The position numbers were made by a program, and so were the translations under genes. A DNA stretch of 64,000 nt from NCBI RefSeq assembly GCF_001039355.2, contig NW_019775448.1:93634-157633 (forward strand), in the 5' to 3' direction. The DNA is from Lingula anatina (lineage: Eukaryota; Brachiopoda; Lingulata; Lingulida; Lingulidae). Below the pieces are notes generated by a model. The model saw nothing but the letters and a program-made list of their open reading frames with translations. It had not been told where the DNA came from and made no database searches. This document shows positions 24,242 to 35,610 of the stretch, one piece after another (position 1 is the first letter of the stretch; every line of letters starts with the position of its first letter).

Positions 24242-27035
24242 CAGACCCGCCAGAAAGTCCCCTTACTTACTCTACGGGTCGCTGCGGGTTGTCCATACGG
24301 CCTGGCGCGATAACCATGGAAATAACATTGTCATCTCATCCATAAAACGAAAGACAACCAATGAAAATAGAATAAATAAATATTTACACGCTTCATGGCT
24401 ACGTATGTATCGGTAACGTATGTATCATATTGATGTAACAAACAGAATGAACGGCGTACAGACGTGCACACATATACAAAGTCGCACGCACTAACAAAGC
24501 CGTGACAACAGAAAACAATGAATGGAATAAGAAAGCAACACCTTCATATTATTTGGCTATGTATATATAGGTAACGTATGTATCATATGAACAATTTTCA
24601 CAGATAGTTGAAGGCAAGAAATCTTATTTGGCTCGTTTTCTTTCCTTTTAATGTAACATTAAGACATAAGTGTGTAACGTATGTATCATTTTAACGTAAA
24701 AAAGAAGAATAAGCGACGTAAAAACAAGCGTGCGCACATATACAACGTCGCACCGAACCACAGAGTCACGACAACAGAGAACAAACAATGAAATCAGAAA
24801 ACAATACCTTCACGTTATTTGTGCTCACGCATGTATACGTGCACACGCATGTTATTACGTCGCTCAGTCTTCTTTGTTACGTTAAAATGATACATACGTT
24901 ACCATAAAGCGTGTAAATATTTTTTATTCTATTTTCATTGGTTGTCTTTCCTTTAGTGCGCCAACACTATTTTAATGAAACACATGTAAATTACGTAAGT
25001 GTTGGCCCACAAAGAGATAGAAAACCAATGAAAATAGAATAAATATTTACACGCTTCATGGTAACGTATGTATCGGTAACGTATGTATCATTTTAACGTA
25101 ACAAAGAAGAATAAGCGACGTAAAACAAGCGTGCGCACATATACAACGTCGCAAATAACGTGAAGGTATTGTTTTCTGCTTTCAATGTTTGTTCTCTGTT
25201 GTCGCGACTCTGTGGTTGCGTGGGACGTTGTATATGTGCGCACGCATGTTATTACGACGCTCATTCTTCTTTGTTACGTTAAAATGATACATACGTTACC
25301 ATAAAGCGTGTAAATATTTTTTATTCTATTTTCATTGGATGTCTTTCCTTTTGTGCGCCAACACTATTTTAATGAAACACAAATAAAAGACATAAGTGTT
25401 GGCCCACAAAGCCAAAGAAAACCAATGAAAATAGAATAAATATTTACACGCTTCATGGTAACGTATGTATCGGTAACGTATGTATCATTTTAACGCAACA
25501 AAGAAGAATAAGCGACGTAAAAACAAGCGTGCGCACATATACAACGTCGCACGCAACCGCACAGAGTCACGACAACAGAGAACAAACAATGAAATCAGAA
25601 AACAATACCTTCACGTTATTTGGTAACTTACGTGTATCATATTTACGTAACAAATAAGAATGAACGCCGTAAAACGTGTTGCGCACATATACAAAGAGAC
25701 ACCCACTTACAAAGACGTGACAACAGAAAACAATCAATGGAATCAGAAAACAACTCCTTCATATTATTTGGTCACGTACATATCGGTAACGTATGAATCA
25801 AATGGACAGTTTTCACAGATAGTTGAAGGCAAGAAATCTTATTTGTCTCATTTTTTTTTAATTTTAATGTAACATTAAGACATAAGTGCTGGACCATAAA
25901 ACGAAAGACAACCAATGAAAATAGAATAAATAAATATTTACACGCTTCATGGCTACGTATGTATCGGTAACGTATGTATCGTATTAACGTAACAAACAGA
26001 ATGAACGGCGTACAAACGTGCACACATATACAAAGTCGCACGCACTAACAAAGCCGTGACAACAGAAAACAATCAATGGAATCAGAAAAGAACACTTTCA
26101 TATTATTTGGCTATGTACATATCGGTAACGTATGTATCATATGAACAATTTTCACAGATAGTTAAAGGCAAGAAATGATATTTGTCTCGTTTTCTTTCCT
26201 TTTAATGTAACATTAAGACATAAGTGTTGGCGCACAAAACGAAAGACAACCAATGAAAATAGTTACCATGTGGCGTGTAAATACTTTTATTTTTTATTGT
26301 TTGTTGTCCGCCTTATTCTTACGGTATACAACATTACAATAAGACGGAAATGCAGGGCAAGTAAAGATTACTTGTCTTGAAACCGTTTGTTGAAATTGTT
26401 TATATGATACATACGTCACCGATACATACGTTACCAAATAATGTGAAGGTATTGTTTTCTGATTTCATTGTTTGTTCTCTGTTGTCGCGACTCTGTGGTT
26501 GCGTGCGACGTTGTATATGTGCGCACGCATGTTATTACGTCCCTCATTCTTCTTTCAGTTACGTTAAAATGATACATACGTTACCATAAAGCGTGTAAAT
26601 ATTTTTTATTCTATTTTCATTGGTTGTCTTTCCTTTAGTGCGCCAACACTATTTTAATGAAACACATGTAAATTACGTAAGTGTTGGCCCACAAAGCGAT
26701 AGAAAACCAATGAAAATAGAATAAATATTTACACGCTTCATGGTAACGTATGTATCGGTAACGTATGTATCATTTTAACGTAACAAAGAAGAATAAGCGA
26801 CGTAAAAACAAGCGTGCGCACATATACAACGTCGCACGCAACCACAGAGTCGCGACAACAGAGAACAAACAATGAAATCAGAAAACAATACCTTCACGTT
26901 ATTTGGGTGTCCGATAAGGATTACTTGCCGGTTCCCCTACCCTGAAATTATCATGCGGCCTCTATTGTTCGACCATACGGGGCAGTGTTGGGAGACCATG
27001 CGACCTTTTGTTATGGGGACTTTCTGGCGGGACTG
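24242..27035. mobile_element. 2.8 kb non-autonomous TIR element nested in the LINE
   Basis: Both ends carry 21-base inverted repeats with one mismatch: CAGACCCGCCAGAAAGTCCC at 24242 and its counterpart starting CAGTCCCGCCAG read inward from 27035. TA lies on each side (24240-24241 and 27036-27037). Removing the element and one TA restores the LINE frame exactly (NIRNI joined to GAIRN), which proves insertion. TA duplication and CAG ends suggest a Tc1/mariner-type mechanism. The interior is a set of direct and inverted copies of a unit containing AACGTATGTATCGGTAACG and ATACAACGTCGCACGCAACC; no transposase frame is visible. Confidence 0.85.
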
Positions 27036-27139
27036 TAGGCGCAATTCGTAATCACCTATCTGACTCTGCTGCGGCTACAGTTACAAATTGTTTAGTAACA
27101 TCTAGATTGGATTATTGTAATTCTATTTTATATGGTTGT

Positions 27140-27252
27140 CCAAAAAAAAATAAAAATAATAATAATAAAATAAAAAATAAAAAATAAAAAAAAAAAATTA
27201 AGAAAGAAAGAAAAATAATAATAATAATAAAAATAAAAAAACAGATTTAAAA
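27140..27252. repeat. A-rich AAT/AAAT simple repeat
   Basis: Low-complexity A/T tract interrupting the LINE 3' coding region. Confidence 0.8.
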
Positions 27253-28012
27253 AAAAGCGTATTCAGAACATCTCAGCTCTATTGTTAACCCGTACATCCA
27301 TGAGTTACAATATCACCCTAGTTTTAAAAGAGTTACATTGGCTACCTCTGGAAGCCAAGATTTTATTTAAATTTCTAGTCTTTGTCCATGATGCTTTTTA
27401 CAAAGTTGCACCGATCTACTTAAAATGAATTACTCACTCACTATGTTCCAGCAAAAAACCTGCGGTCTGTAGACAAATTGCTATTTAAGCCGGTAAAAAT
27501 GCGCCTAAAAACTTATGGTGACATTTCTTTTAAATCAGCAGGTCCAAAGGAATGGAATTTATTACTACTGGAAATCCAATCAATTGAGTCTACCAAACAT
27601 TTAAAAAAAGAATTGAAGACATACCTATTCAGGAAATTTTTTGATTAATCGACTTTTAAATCGATTTTACAAATTTTGTAGAAATTGCAATTTTGCACTA
27701 TAAGAAATAAGGCTGCTCTACCTATAATCCTTTCTGTGTGCAAAAAGGCTTTTTTTTATCTAGAATTGATTACTTTCTCTTAAGAAACATATTTTAGTTA
27801 TGTACTGTAAGTGCTTTTATGTGAGAATCCGTATGTTTTATCTAGAATACTCTTATTTTTATTTTATTTTATTTATTTATTAATTTTTTTGTCGTTAAGT
27901 TCTGTAATTTTTCTTTTATCTATTCCTAATGATTGATTTCTTAAGTAATTGTTTTATGTATATGTAAAGTCTTCTGAACATGTTATAATGGATTTTAGAC
28001 TAAAAATAAATC

Positions 28013-28040
<28 letters not shown>

Positions 28041-28043
<3 letters not shown>

Positions 28044-29892
28044 TCTGAGCGATATTTTCTTATGCTTGTATAATTCTGCAAGCAGCGATGCACGTAAACC
28101 GGTTTTTAAATTACCATTTATAACTCTCATCCATGTCACTGTCCTTCAAACAGTCAATGTGAGTAATGTACAATCTTTCTTTTTTTAGATAAAATGAATG
28201 CTTTTACCCCAATTAAAATCTAAATTATTTAATGGAGAGCATATTGATTCGTTTAATACAATAGATAATGCAAAACGCCAACCTCGTGCCATACACCGTT
28301 TGTATTGACACAATGGCATCGAAACAAATTACATGTAATGAGCTACGCTAAGTGAGGAAATAATTGCAGCCAAGTTAGAGTCGGTGATTTTGTTTAGTTT
28401 TTCATCTTTAAATTTTATCAAAAATAATGCAATAGGTAGTCAATGAGTAAACAACGCAACTCTGTTGTCAAATATGGTAATAACAACGAAACCAGTATTT
28501 CAGTTCAACCAATAATACAATGTCTTCATCTGACAATAGTTGGTCTTGTTTATGAGTCAAAGAGGTTACACTTGTCTTTGTCTGAAAGAATTATACCACC
28601 TCTCTTGTGTATTTATAAATTGCCATGTTTTGTGCAAGAAGAATAGTACACTGTTTACTGTTTTCTCGGGTAACATATTTACAATTTTGTTGGAAATAAG
28701 GCAGTTGGGCAAAAACAGGATGCTTTTGCCACCGCGAAGACGCCGAGTCGTTTAAAATCGTATGTCCAAGGTACATGTAGACAGGCCGGACAGCATGGAC
28801 CTTTTAATTTATCAAATTTCGGAACTCCTCTTGGGTTTGCCATGCTTTCCTAGAATTAAATCTGATAATTATTTTCCAAGAAAATTAGTTTCATACTTAA
28901 AATATGAGGCTTCAATCAGGGTGAGACATTATGTCAATATAGATAGGCGGTAGTTGAATTATTCAGAAGATGGTTGATATTCACCGTCAACCGATGGCAG
29001 TAAATTTCTATTGTTGAGAATACATGCTGTGTTGTTGTGGATTTTGACATATTCCAATAAAGATTTATGTGAGAAAATACCGATGAAACGCAGGTGATCA
29101 TTACCACTTTAACTCCTCAAGTGTAGCTTTAAGTGCAAGGTATAGGGTTACCAGAAACGGTTATATAATGAACAGTTCAAATCATATAAATACTTGGTAA
29201 ACATGTATATACAGTATGCTTCAAATATGCAAGTCTATGATTTTCGCCTTTTTTCCTAATCATATTCTGAAAAACTGACTTTGCATTTTTTTAACTTATG
29301 TTTTTACATAAAAAAAAATCTGGTCCACTTAAATGTGATGAGATAATTTCAGGGGGGACAATGAATAGTTGGTAAAAAAATTGCAAAACTCATTTTTTTT
29401 AGAAAAATAGAGACATTGTAAAAAGGTAGCATGTAACCGAATTCAGAAAAAGAGCAGTGTTATATTATGGAATACACTGCATAAGTACCAAACGTTTTAA
29501 TCCAAATAAAAAGAAAAGAAGAAGAAAACGCTGACACAGGAATTTAATTGTGATTTTATATTTTGCAAAATAGATGCGCTTGCTTACTCCTTTCATGAAA
29601 AAAAGAAACGGACATATTTGAATTAAAACTTAAAAGTAAACTCCCAAGTTTCGCTATCTTTTTGTTCTCTTAATCGTCGGTTTCTTTGTAATTCAAGACG
29701 AGACTTCAAAAGCGTAATCTAAACTAAAAAAATTACTACCTTTTAATTCCCTTATGATTTTACCGATCCGTGCTATTTATTTAATGTTTTTCTGAAAATA
29801 AATTGACAAACTATGATTCTGAACTTGTTTGCGTATACAGGTGAAAACAAATTCAACGTAAATACATTAAGCCCTGAAAGAAGTCTCCGTTC
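28041..29892. other. Intergenic, no gene seen
   Basis: 28070-28390 is homologous to 16890-17215, an old duplicated block. The rest is AT-rich and without supported exons. Confidence 0.5.
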
Positions 29893-30860
29893 TCAAAAAC
29901 AATCCTCAAAATGCAAACTTAAAGCACTAACGAGAGATTCGTTTCTTCCCGAGACGTACCGCAGTGGGCGTCCGCCGTGGCTCACTTCGTACGAATTTGA
30001 CTTCTCAATGCCGTAAGGTCCGTAAGCTGCCTTGTTCGTCATTAAGGTGATACTTGAGAGATGATCACGATCCGTTAAGGTTACCCTCACTGTATGGATG
30101 TACTCGGTAGTTAATAAATCGACGCTGGTGAGACCCCCTCCATATCCCCCATGTACCGACGCTGGGACTCCTCCGTATACAAAACGAATACTAAAATACA
30201 AATACAAATACGATGATGGGCATTTTAAACTTTAAAACTAAAACAGCACTCCGAGAGCGCAGACCTCCGCCAAGGCAGCAAAGTCTCCATCCAATGCCTT
30301 TTCACCCCTAAATTTTCATTCTGTAATGATTTAGTTTTTTATTTTTTATTATTAATTATTGATTGATTAATGATCCGGATCACCACAAAAACTAATAATC
30401 TTTTCCTTGGCCCACTTCTGACAGTTCCTGAAAATCTCATCAAAATCGATCCATAACTTTTGTTGCTAACAGACAGACAGTCAGACAGATAGACAGTCAG
30501 ACAGATATATAGATAAACTAACGGAACCAAAGACATAACCTCCTTGGCGGAGGTAAAAATATTGAGTTCTCAGGATGTAGGCTGCATGTAGACTGATAAC
30601 GCATAACGTCATGTAAAGTAATTGCCCGATCACAATGACTGTTTCAGCACATATCACGGATATTCATATCAAATATAAAATCAGAAAAATAAAATATATG
30701 CTCAGCTTATGGTGGGCTTGCTCTACTCACCTGTCTACTGAGTGACCATGTCGGACATCAAACCCCGTAATGTGACCTTTGTATGCGTCATCAAGGTCAC
30801 TAAAAATGTCATAGTCAAGGATACCATATGGTCCGAAAGACACTTCGCATATTTCACGGA
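29893..30860 (-). CDS. Jacalin-like lectin exons 2-3, unit U5 (first exon missing)
   Basis: Exon 2 at 30860-30731 and exon 3 at 30190-29893 encode a jacalin-like domain homologous to U1-U4, with the same splice positions (TTTGCAG|TC, CAG|GTGAG, TTTTAG|TATTC). The first loop reads FGPYGILDYDIFSD, lacking the double glycines, and the C-terminal loop reads SGRNESLVSALSLHF, so the GxxxD aspartate is replaced. The domain ends FEDCF. No PAN exon occurs between here and the N at 31693, where the sequence switches to U6. It is probably one allele or copy of the same gene as U6, cut by assembly. Confidence 0.72.
30243..30555. repeat. SINE-like repeat with RTE-type tail, in U5 intron 2
   Basis: Begins AACAGCACTCCGAGAGCGCA, followed by GACCTCCGCCAAGG, and ends CCTTGGCGGAGGTAAAAA; its extremes are inverted copies of CCTCCGCCAAGG. 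The inner tract CCTGAAAATCTCATCAAAAT followed by ACAGACAGACAG is like the 3' tails of RTE-group elements as I remember them. The matching element in U6 is at 32007-32332. Confidence 0.6.
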
Positions 30861-31692
30861 CTGCAAAAGAAAAGAAAGAGTCACCATACACTGTATATAT
30901 GAATTTTACGATAATACATGGACATAAATTGCCTAACGCCGAATCACGTTACTTGTGAGACTTCTGAGTCGGTAAAACGCTAAAATTTGTTTAAACTTTG
31001 AGTGCAAGCGCGCGCTGTGCAAATCTGTACTTTTCATATAAAAGTAAAAGTTTTATAAGTGAGCTGGCTTATGCGCAGAGTCAACCAAAGTTTGACATTT
31101 TAACTTGAACGATTTGTCTTTATCATTGCATAAAGATTCAGTACAGGCATACATGTTTCCAGTACCACTTCTTTCCATAGCCCGCCTATTATTAACCAAA
31201 ATTATTCATTTTTGTGATTAAACCACGACGCTTGGCAAGATCGCTTGAGATGCCGATACTATCATTTGTGGATATGGACCCAGTGGTTAAGTATGTTTTG
31301 GCGGTCATATTGAAAAAGGTTGCCCGTTGTTCAAAGCTGTTGGTTCCATATCCAAATCTACAGGTATTTTCATCTCAAGGTATTGTGTCATGTTTATGCT
31401 TTTATCTCCCACAAAAGTTAAGTTAAACAAACTTATTATGAACTTTAGTTGTGTCAAATTAGGCGCCATCTTGAAAATACAGCCATATTAGATGATTACA
31501 TAGTATCACTGACTTAGTGATGTTTCCATATTTGACACATTACTTACATATGTATGCCAGTAAATCATTTATATGTGAAATACTGAATTCATTTAAGGCA
31601 ATTAACATTGTCAGATCTTCTTGGGACGGCCATACTAGAACAAAAAGGCCACAGGGTGACAGTAGGTGCTGGTTTCATATTAAAATATGCTA

Positions 31693-31693
31693 N
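31693..31693. other. Single N at a sequence junction
   Basis: The sequence before the N (31000-31692) is nearly identical to 33890-34590, which lies between exons 1 and 2 of U6. Just after the N comes mid-exon 3. This marks a break between two copies of one locus. Confidence 0.85.
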
Positions 31694-34600
31694 GAGAGAT
31701 TCGTTTCTTCCCGAGACGTACCGCAGTGGGCGTCCGCCGTGACTCACTTCGTACGAATTTGACTTCTCAATGCCGTAAGGTCCGTAAGCTGCTTTGTTCG
31801 TCATTAAGGTGATACTTGAGAGATGATCACGATCCGTTAAGGTTACCCTCACTGTATGGATGTACTCGGTAGTTAATAAATCGACGCTGGTGAGTCCCCC
31901 TCCAATCCCCCCATGTACCGACGCTGGGACTCCTCCGTATACAAAACGAATACTAAAATACAAATACAAATACGATGATGGGCATTTTAAACTTTAAAAA
32001 CTAAAAAAGCACTCCGAGAGCGCAGACCTCCGCCAAGGCAGCAAAGTCTCCACCCAATGCCGTTTCACCCCTAAATTTTCATTCTATAAGGATTTAGTCT
32101 TTTTTATTTTTGATTATTGACTATTGATTGATTAATGATCTGGATCACCACAAAAACTAATAATCTGTTCCTTGGCCCACTTCTGACAGTTCCTGAAAAT
32201 CTCATCAAAATCGATCCGTAACGTTTTCTGTAATGTTGCTAACAGACAGACAGTCAGACAGACAGACAGATATATAGAGAGACAGACAAACTAACGGAAC
32301 TAAAGACATAACCTCCTTGGCGGAGGTAAAAATATTGAGTTCTCAGGATGTAGGCTGCATGTAGACTGATAACGCATTACGTCATGTAAAGTAATTGCCC
32401 GATCATAATGACTGTTTCAGCACATATCACGGATATTCATATCAAATATAAAATCAGAAAAATAAAATATATGCTTATGGTAGGCTTGCTCTACTCACCT
32501 GTCTACTGAGTGACCATGTCGGACATCAAACCCCGTAATGTGACCTTTGTATGCGTCATCAATGTCACTAAAAATGTCATAGTCAAGGATACCATATGGT
32601 CTGAAAGACACTTCGCATATTTCACGGACTGCAAAAGAAAAGGAAGAGTCATCATACCATGGCCAGAAATGCGCAGCATTCACGCGATACGCGAGGGCGC
32701 TACAACAGGGCTTCACGTGACTCAACTAGCCAATCACAGGACAACAATGGCATCGCACACAGGCTCTGTGATAAGTGCTCAGCCCATTGTCAAGTAGTGT
32801 TAGTTCATGGTAACAAGCGTCTGACATGTGCAGAGAAGTTTATTGTAATATATATTGTTCTTATTGTTACATTATTAAATCTAATTCTGTATCCAAGTAG
32901 TAACTATACTGTACCAAGTCCGGTACTGATGACGTGCAGAGGTCATATATTCCAGAATAAGCCATAACCACTAATTTATAACTTTAATTTTGTTTAATAT
33001 GTTATTCATGAAAGATTATTTTAATTTGTTAAATCGTGATCTTATTCTTTTTATAATCAAATAATTGAATAATGTGGGTAAAATTGGTCATCCACTTCTT
33101 ATTTGCATTTTTCCTTTACTACAAGATTATTTTGGAACAGTTGCAGCATTAAAATTTAAAATAATTAAATAGCAATCTGAAAGAAGAATTTTGCATTATT
33201 ATTAAATGATGATAGGAATTTTGGATTAAGAGATTAGTTAAATACTGAGTAGTGATATTGTCAGTCAATTTATGTAGAATCTGATAATATGATTGAAAAT
33301 ACTGATTGAATTCTTGGCCTTGCACTGGGCAGTTTCACGTTTGTGCCAAGTGCTTTTTTGGACTCCATTGTACAGTGGTAAAAGTTCTTCAATTGCCATG
33401 AAAGTTTTTAATCAGACTCTGTATGGTGCTGCTATCTGCTGGTGCTATCGGCAACGAATTAGTTTGCCTTTGTTTCTGAGTGAATCTACCGTCTAAAATC
33501 ACTATTTCTGAAAATATGTGCGTTTTGCTGAGGGTAGGCTAGGCAATACACGGCAAACTTCTTAGTACGTGTGTACAACAGAATTTTTTTTAAAACCCTA
33601 GCGATATTTGGTCAGGAGTTGCTTGAAGCATAACACAGCGTTGCTGTCTATCGGCATCAGGCCGTTAGTTTGTCAATTATCACGAATTACCCACGAATCG
33701 CGAACCCATTCATTTTCATATGGTAATCTAGCAACTCATTAAAAGTGCACGCATGCGCAGTGGGCTAAGCGTGACGTCATGCAGTGCATTTCTGGGGATG
33801 ACACTGTATATATGAATTTTACGATAATACATGGACATAAATTGCCTAACGCCGAATCACGTTACTTGTGAGACTTCTGAGTCGGGAAAAACGCTAAAAT
33901 TTGTTTAAACTTTGAGTGCAAGCGCGCGCTGTGCAAATTTGTACTTTTCATATAAAAGTAAAAGTTTTATAAGTGAGCTGGCTTATGCGCAGAGTCAACA
34001 AAAGTTTGATATTTTAACTTGAACGATTTGTCTTTATCATTGCATAAAGATTCAGTACAGGCATACATGTTTCCAGTACCACTTCTTTCCATAGCCCGCC
34101 TATTATTAACCAAAATTATTCATTTTTGTGATCAGAACACGACGCTTGGCCAGATTGCTTGAGATGCCGATACTATCATTTGTGGATATGGACCCAGTGG
34201 TTAAGTATGTTTTGTGGTTCAAAAGTTGCCTGTGGTTCAAAGCTGTGGGTTCCATATCCAAATTTACGGTATCTTCATATCATGTGATTGTGCCATGTTT
34301 ATGCTTTTATCTCCCACAAAAATTAAGTTAAACAAACTTATTATGAACTTTAGTTGTGTCAAATGAGGCGCCATCTTGAAAATACAGCCATATTAGATGT
34401 TTACATAGTATCACTGACTTAGTGGTGTTTCCATATTTGACACATTATTTACATATGTATGCCAGTAAATCATTTATATGTGAAATACTGAATTCATTTA
34501 AGGCAATTAACATTGTCAGATCTTCTTTTGACGGCCATACTAGAACAAAAAAGCCACAGGGTGACAGTAGGTGCTGGTTCCATATTAAAATATGCTAGCA

Positions 34601-35069
34601 TCGCCATTTTAAGCATTGTGATCAAGTTTCATGTTTTTATCACAAAAAAGAGCAATAAGCCTTTTTTGAACGGTTAAAGCATGAATAATAAGAACATTTC
34701 TTCTCGACAAAAGCAATACCTAATTTTTTTATCTTAAAAAAGAAAAATAAACAAAAAACACCACCCACCTCCATTTGACCACGGCGGCAAATCCTGTCCA
34801 CTATAATACGACCCCAGCTTACTGTGCAGTTCACACACTAGGGTGACCGAATTAAAGTTTACTCCGTAGCAACCCGACGCCCGGCTACATTTTCCAGAGC
34901 ACTCCGTCATTGACCGTGATTTTGGGGTGTCGATAATATTCATTGCATCAAAACGAGCATTTTTGGTGACGCGATATTTTCCTTCAGATATTTTTGAACA
35001 CACCAAAACGATATGAAGCAACAAAATTACGTTGAAGAAGAAATACGTTTTGCGTTCCCGTGCCCCCAT
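31694..35069 (-). CDS. PAN-jacalin lectin, unit U6, 3' end cut by a gap base
   Basis: Exon 1 at 35069-34769 (301 bases, as in U1-U4) encodes a signal peptide (YFFFNVILLLHIVLVCS) and a PAN-like domain (TECSGKCSRASGCYGVNFNS). Exon 2 is 32628-32499 and exon 3 starts at 31952 but is cut at the N at 31693. The start at 35069 gives the family exon length; an upstream ATG at 35123 is in frame but less likely. The domain shares the U5 changes: no double-glycine first loop. Intron 1 is 2.1 kb because it carries a 1.1 kb insertion absent from U5. Expected full length with the U5 exon 3 is about 242 residues. Strongly diverged from U1-U4, so ligand binding may be altered or lost. Confidence 0.75.
32007..32332. 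repeat. SINE-like repeat with RTE-type tail, in U6 intron 2
   Basis: Near-identical to 30243-30555 with a slightly different GACA/CAGA repeat length, as expected for alleles or a very recent duplicate. Confidence 0.6.
32663..33795. mobile_element. Candidate 1.1 kb TIR element present in U6, absent from U5
   Basis: U5 and U6 align on both sides but U6 has about 1.14 kb extra between 32657 and 33800. The extra DNA starts CCAGAAATGCGCAGCAT and ends with the inverse of CCAGAAATGCACTGCAT, a short imperfect inverted repeat. No clear target duplication could be picked out, and no coding frame is convincing. Confidence 0.5.
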
Positions 35070-35610
35070 CACTGTGCAGTGTACTTGTCCATCTCGGCAA
35101 GAAATTCCTGGAATTCTCCTCACGTACCGCGGAAAACTGATCCAAGGCGATCAATACGTCTGCTGTTTAAAGAAGGACCGTCATTGAAACGTGCATGATA
35201 GAACTATTACCTACTGCTGGTAAATAAATTATATGTACTTGTATAAACACATGTAGTACTCTTAAAGTGCTGAAGGACCTCATTTGAAGGCTCAGCTGTT
35301 GTGAATTTCAATTGAGAATTGAGAATTTCAATTGAACTTTTCTTGGAATTATGGATTGCTGTTCTTTTTGTTTAGTCACAGATAACCGACAAGTTGTATT
35401 TGCCTCAGATTATGAAACACAGAGTAAACTTTTTAAAAAACATATACGAGAAAAATAGGTAATAAGGAATTAAACAAAAGCGTGAAATTGTGATTTTGGT
35501 CTACCTAATACATTCCAATAGCTGATACATCAAAAAAAAAAAATTATTTAATGGTTTACATATGAAAGAATGACAGATGGTAATGTTTGTGTACCGCCTA
35601 AACCATTTCC
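35070..35610. other. Intergenic between U6 and the FAS1 gene
   Basis: No exon seen. This must contain the U6 promoter and the FAS1 gene 3' end; the TATA/CCAAT block of U1-U4 is not recognisable here. Confidence 0.45.

Larger units (their letters stand above)
24001..28040 (+). mobile_element. Decayed L2/CR1-like LINE, 3' half, split by an insertion
   Basis: Plus-strand frames show the end of a non-LTR reverse transcriptase: NDGKSELLVVTQPHN, then AKNLGVFLDRTLSMN and ICKSAVYNIRNI up to 24241. The reading continues after the insertion at 27038 with GAIRNHLSDSAA and LVTSRLDYCNSILYGCP. Later come LKELHWLPLEAKILFKFLVF and, in a broken frame, the conserved C-terminal block with RLKTYGDISFKSAGPKEWN. 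An A-rich stretch interrupts it at about 27140-27250. The element ends in an (ATT)n tail at 28014-28040, usual for this LINE group. Frameshifts and stops make it inactive. Confidence 0.8.

Noticed and set aside
24242-27035. Regularly repeated blocks resembling a repeat-spacer array
   Set aside because: The units are a few hundred bases, occur in both orientations and lie within transposon ends in a eukaryotic genome; this is not a CRISPR array.
33293-33496. Short plus-strand frame inside the U6 intron insertion as a transposase fragment
   Set aside because: No catalytic motifs or similarity to known transposases were recognisable.
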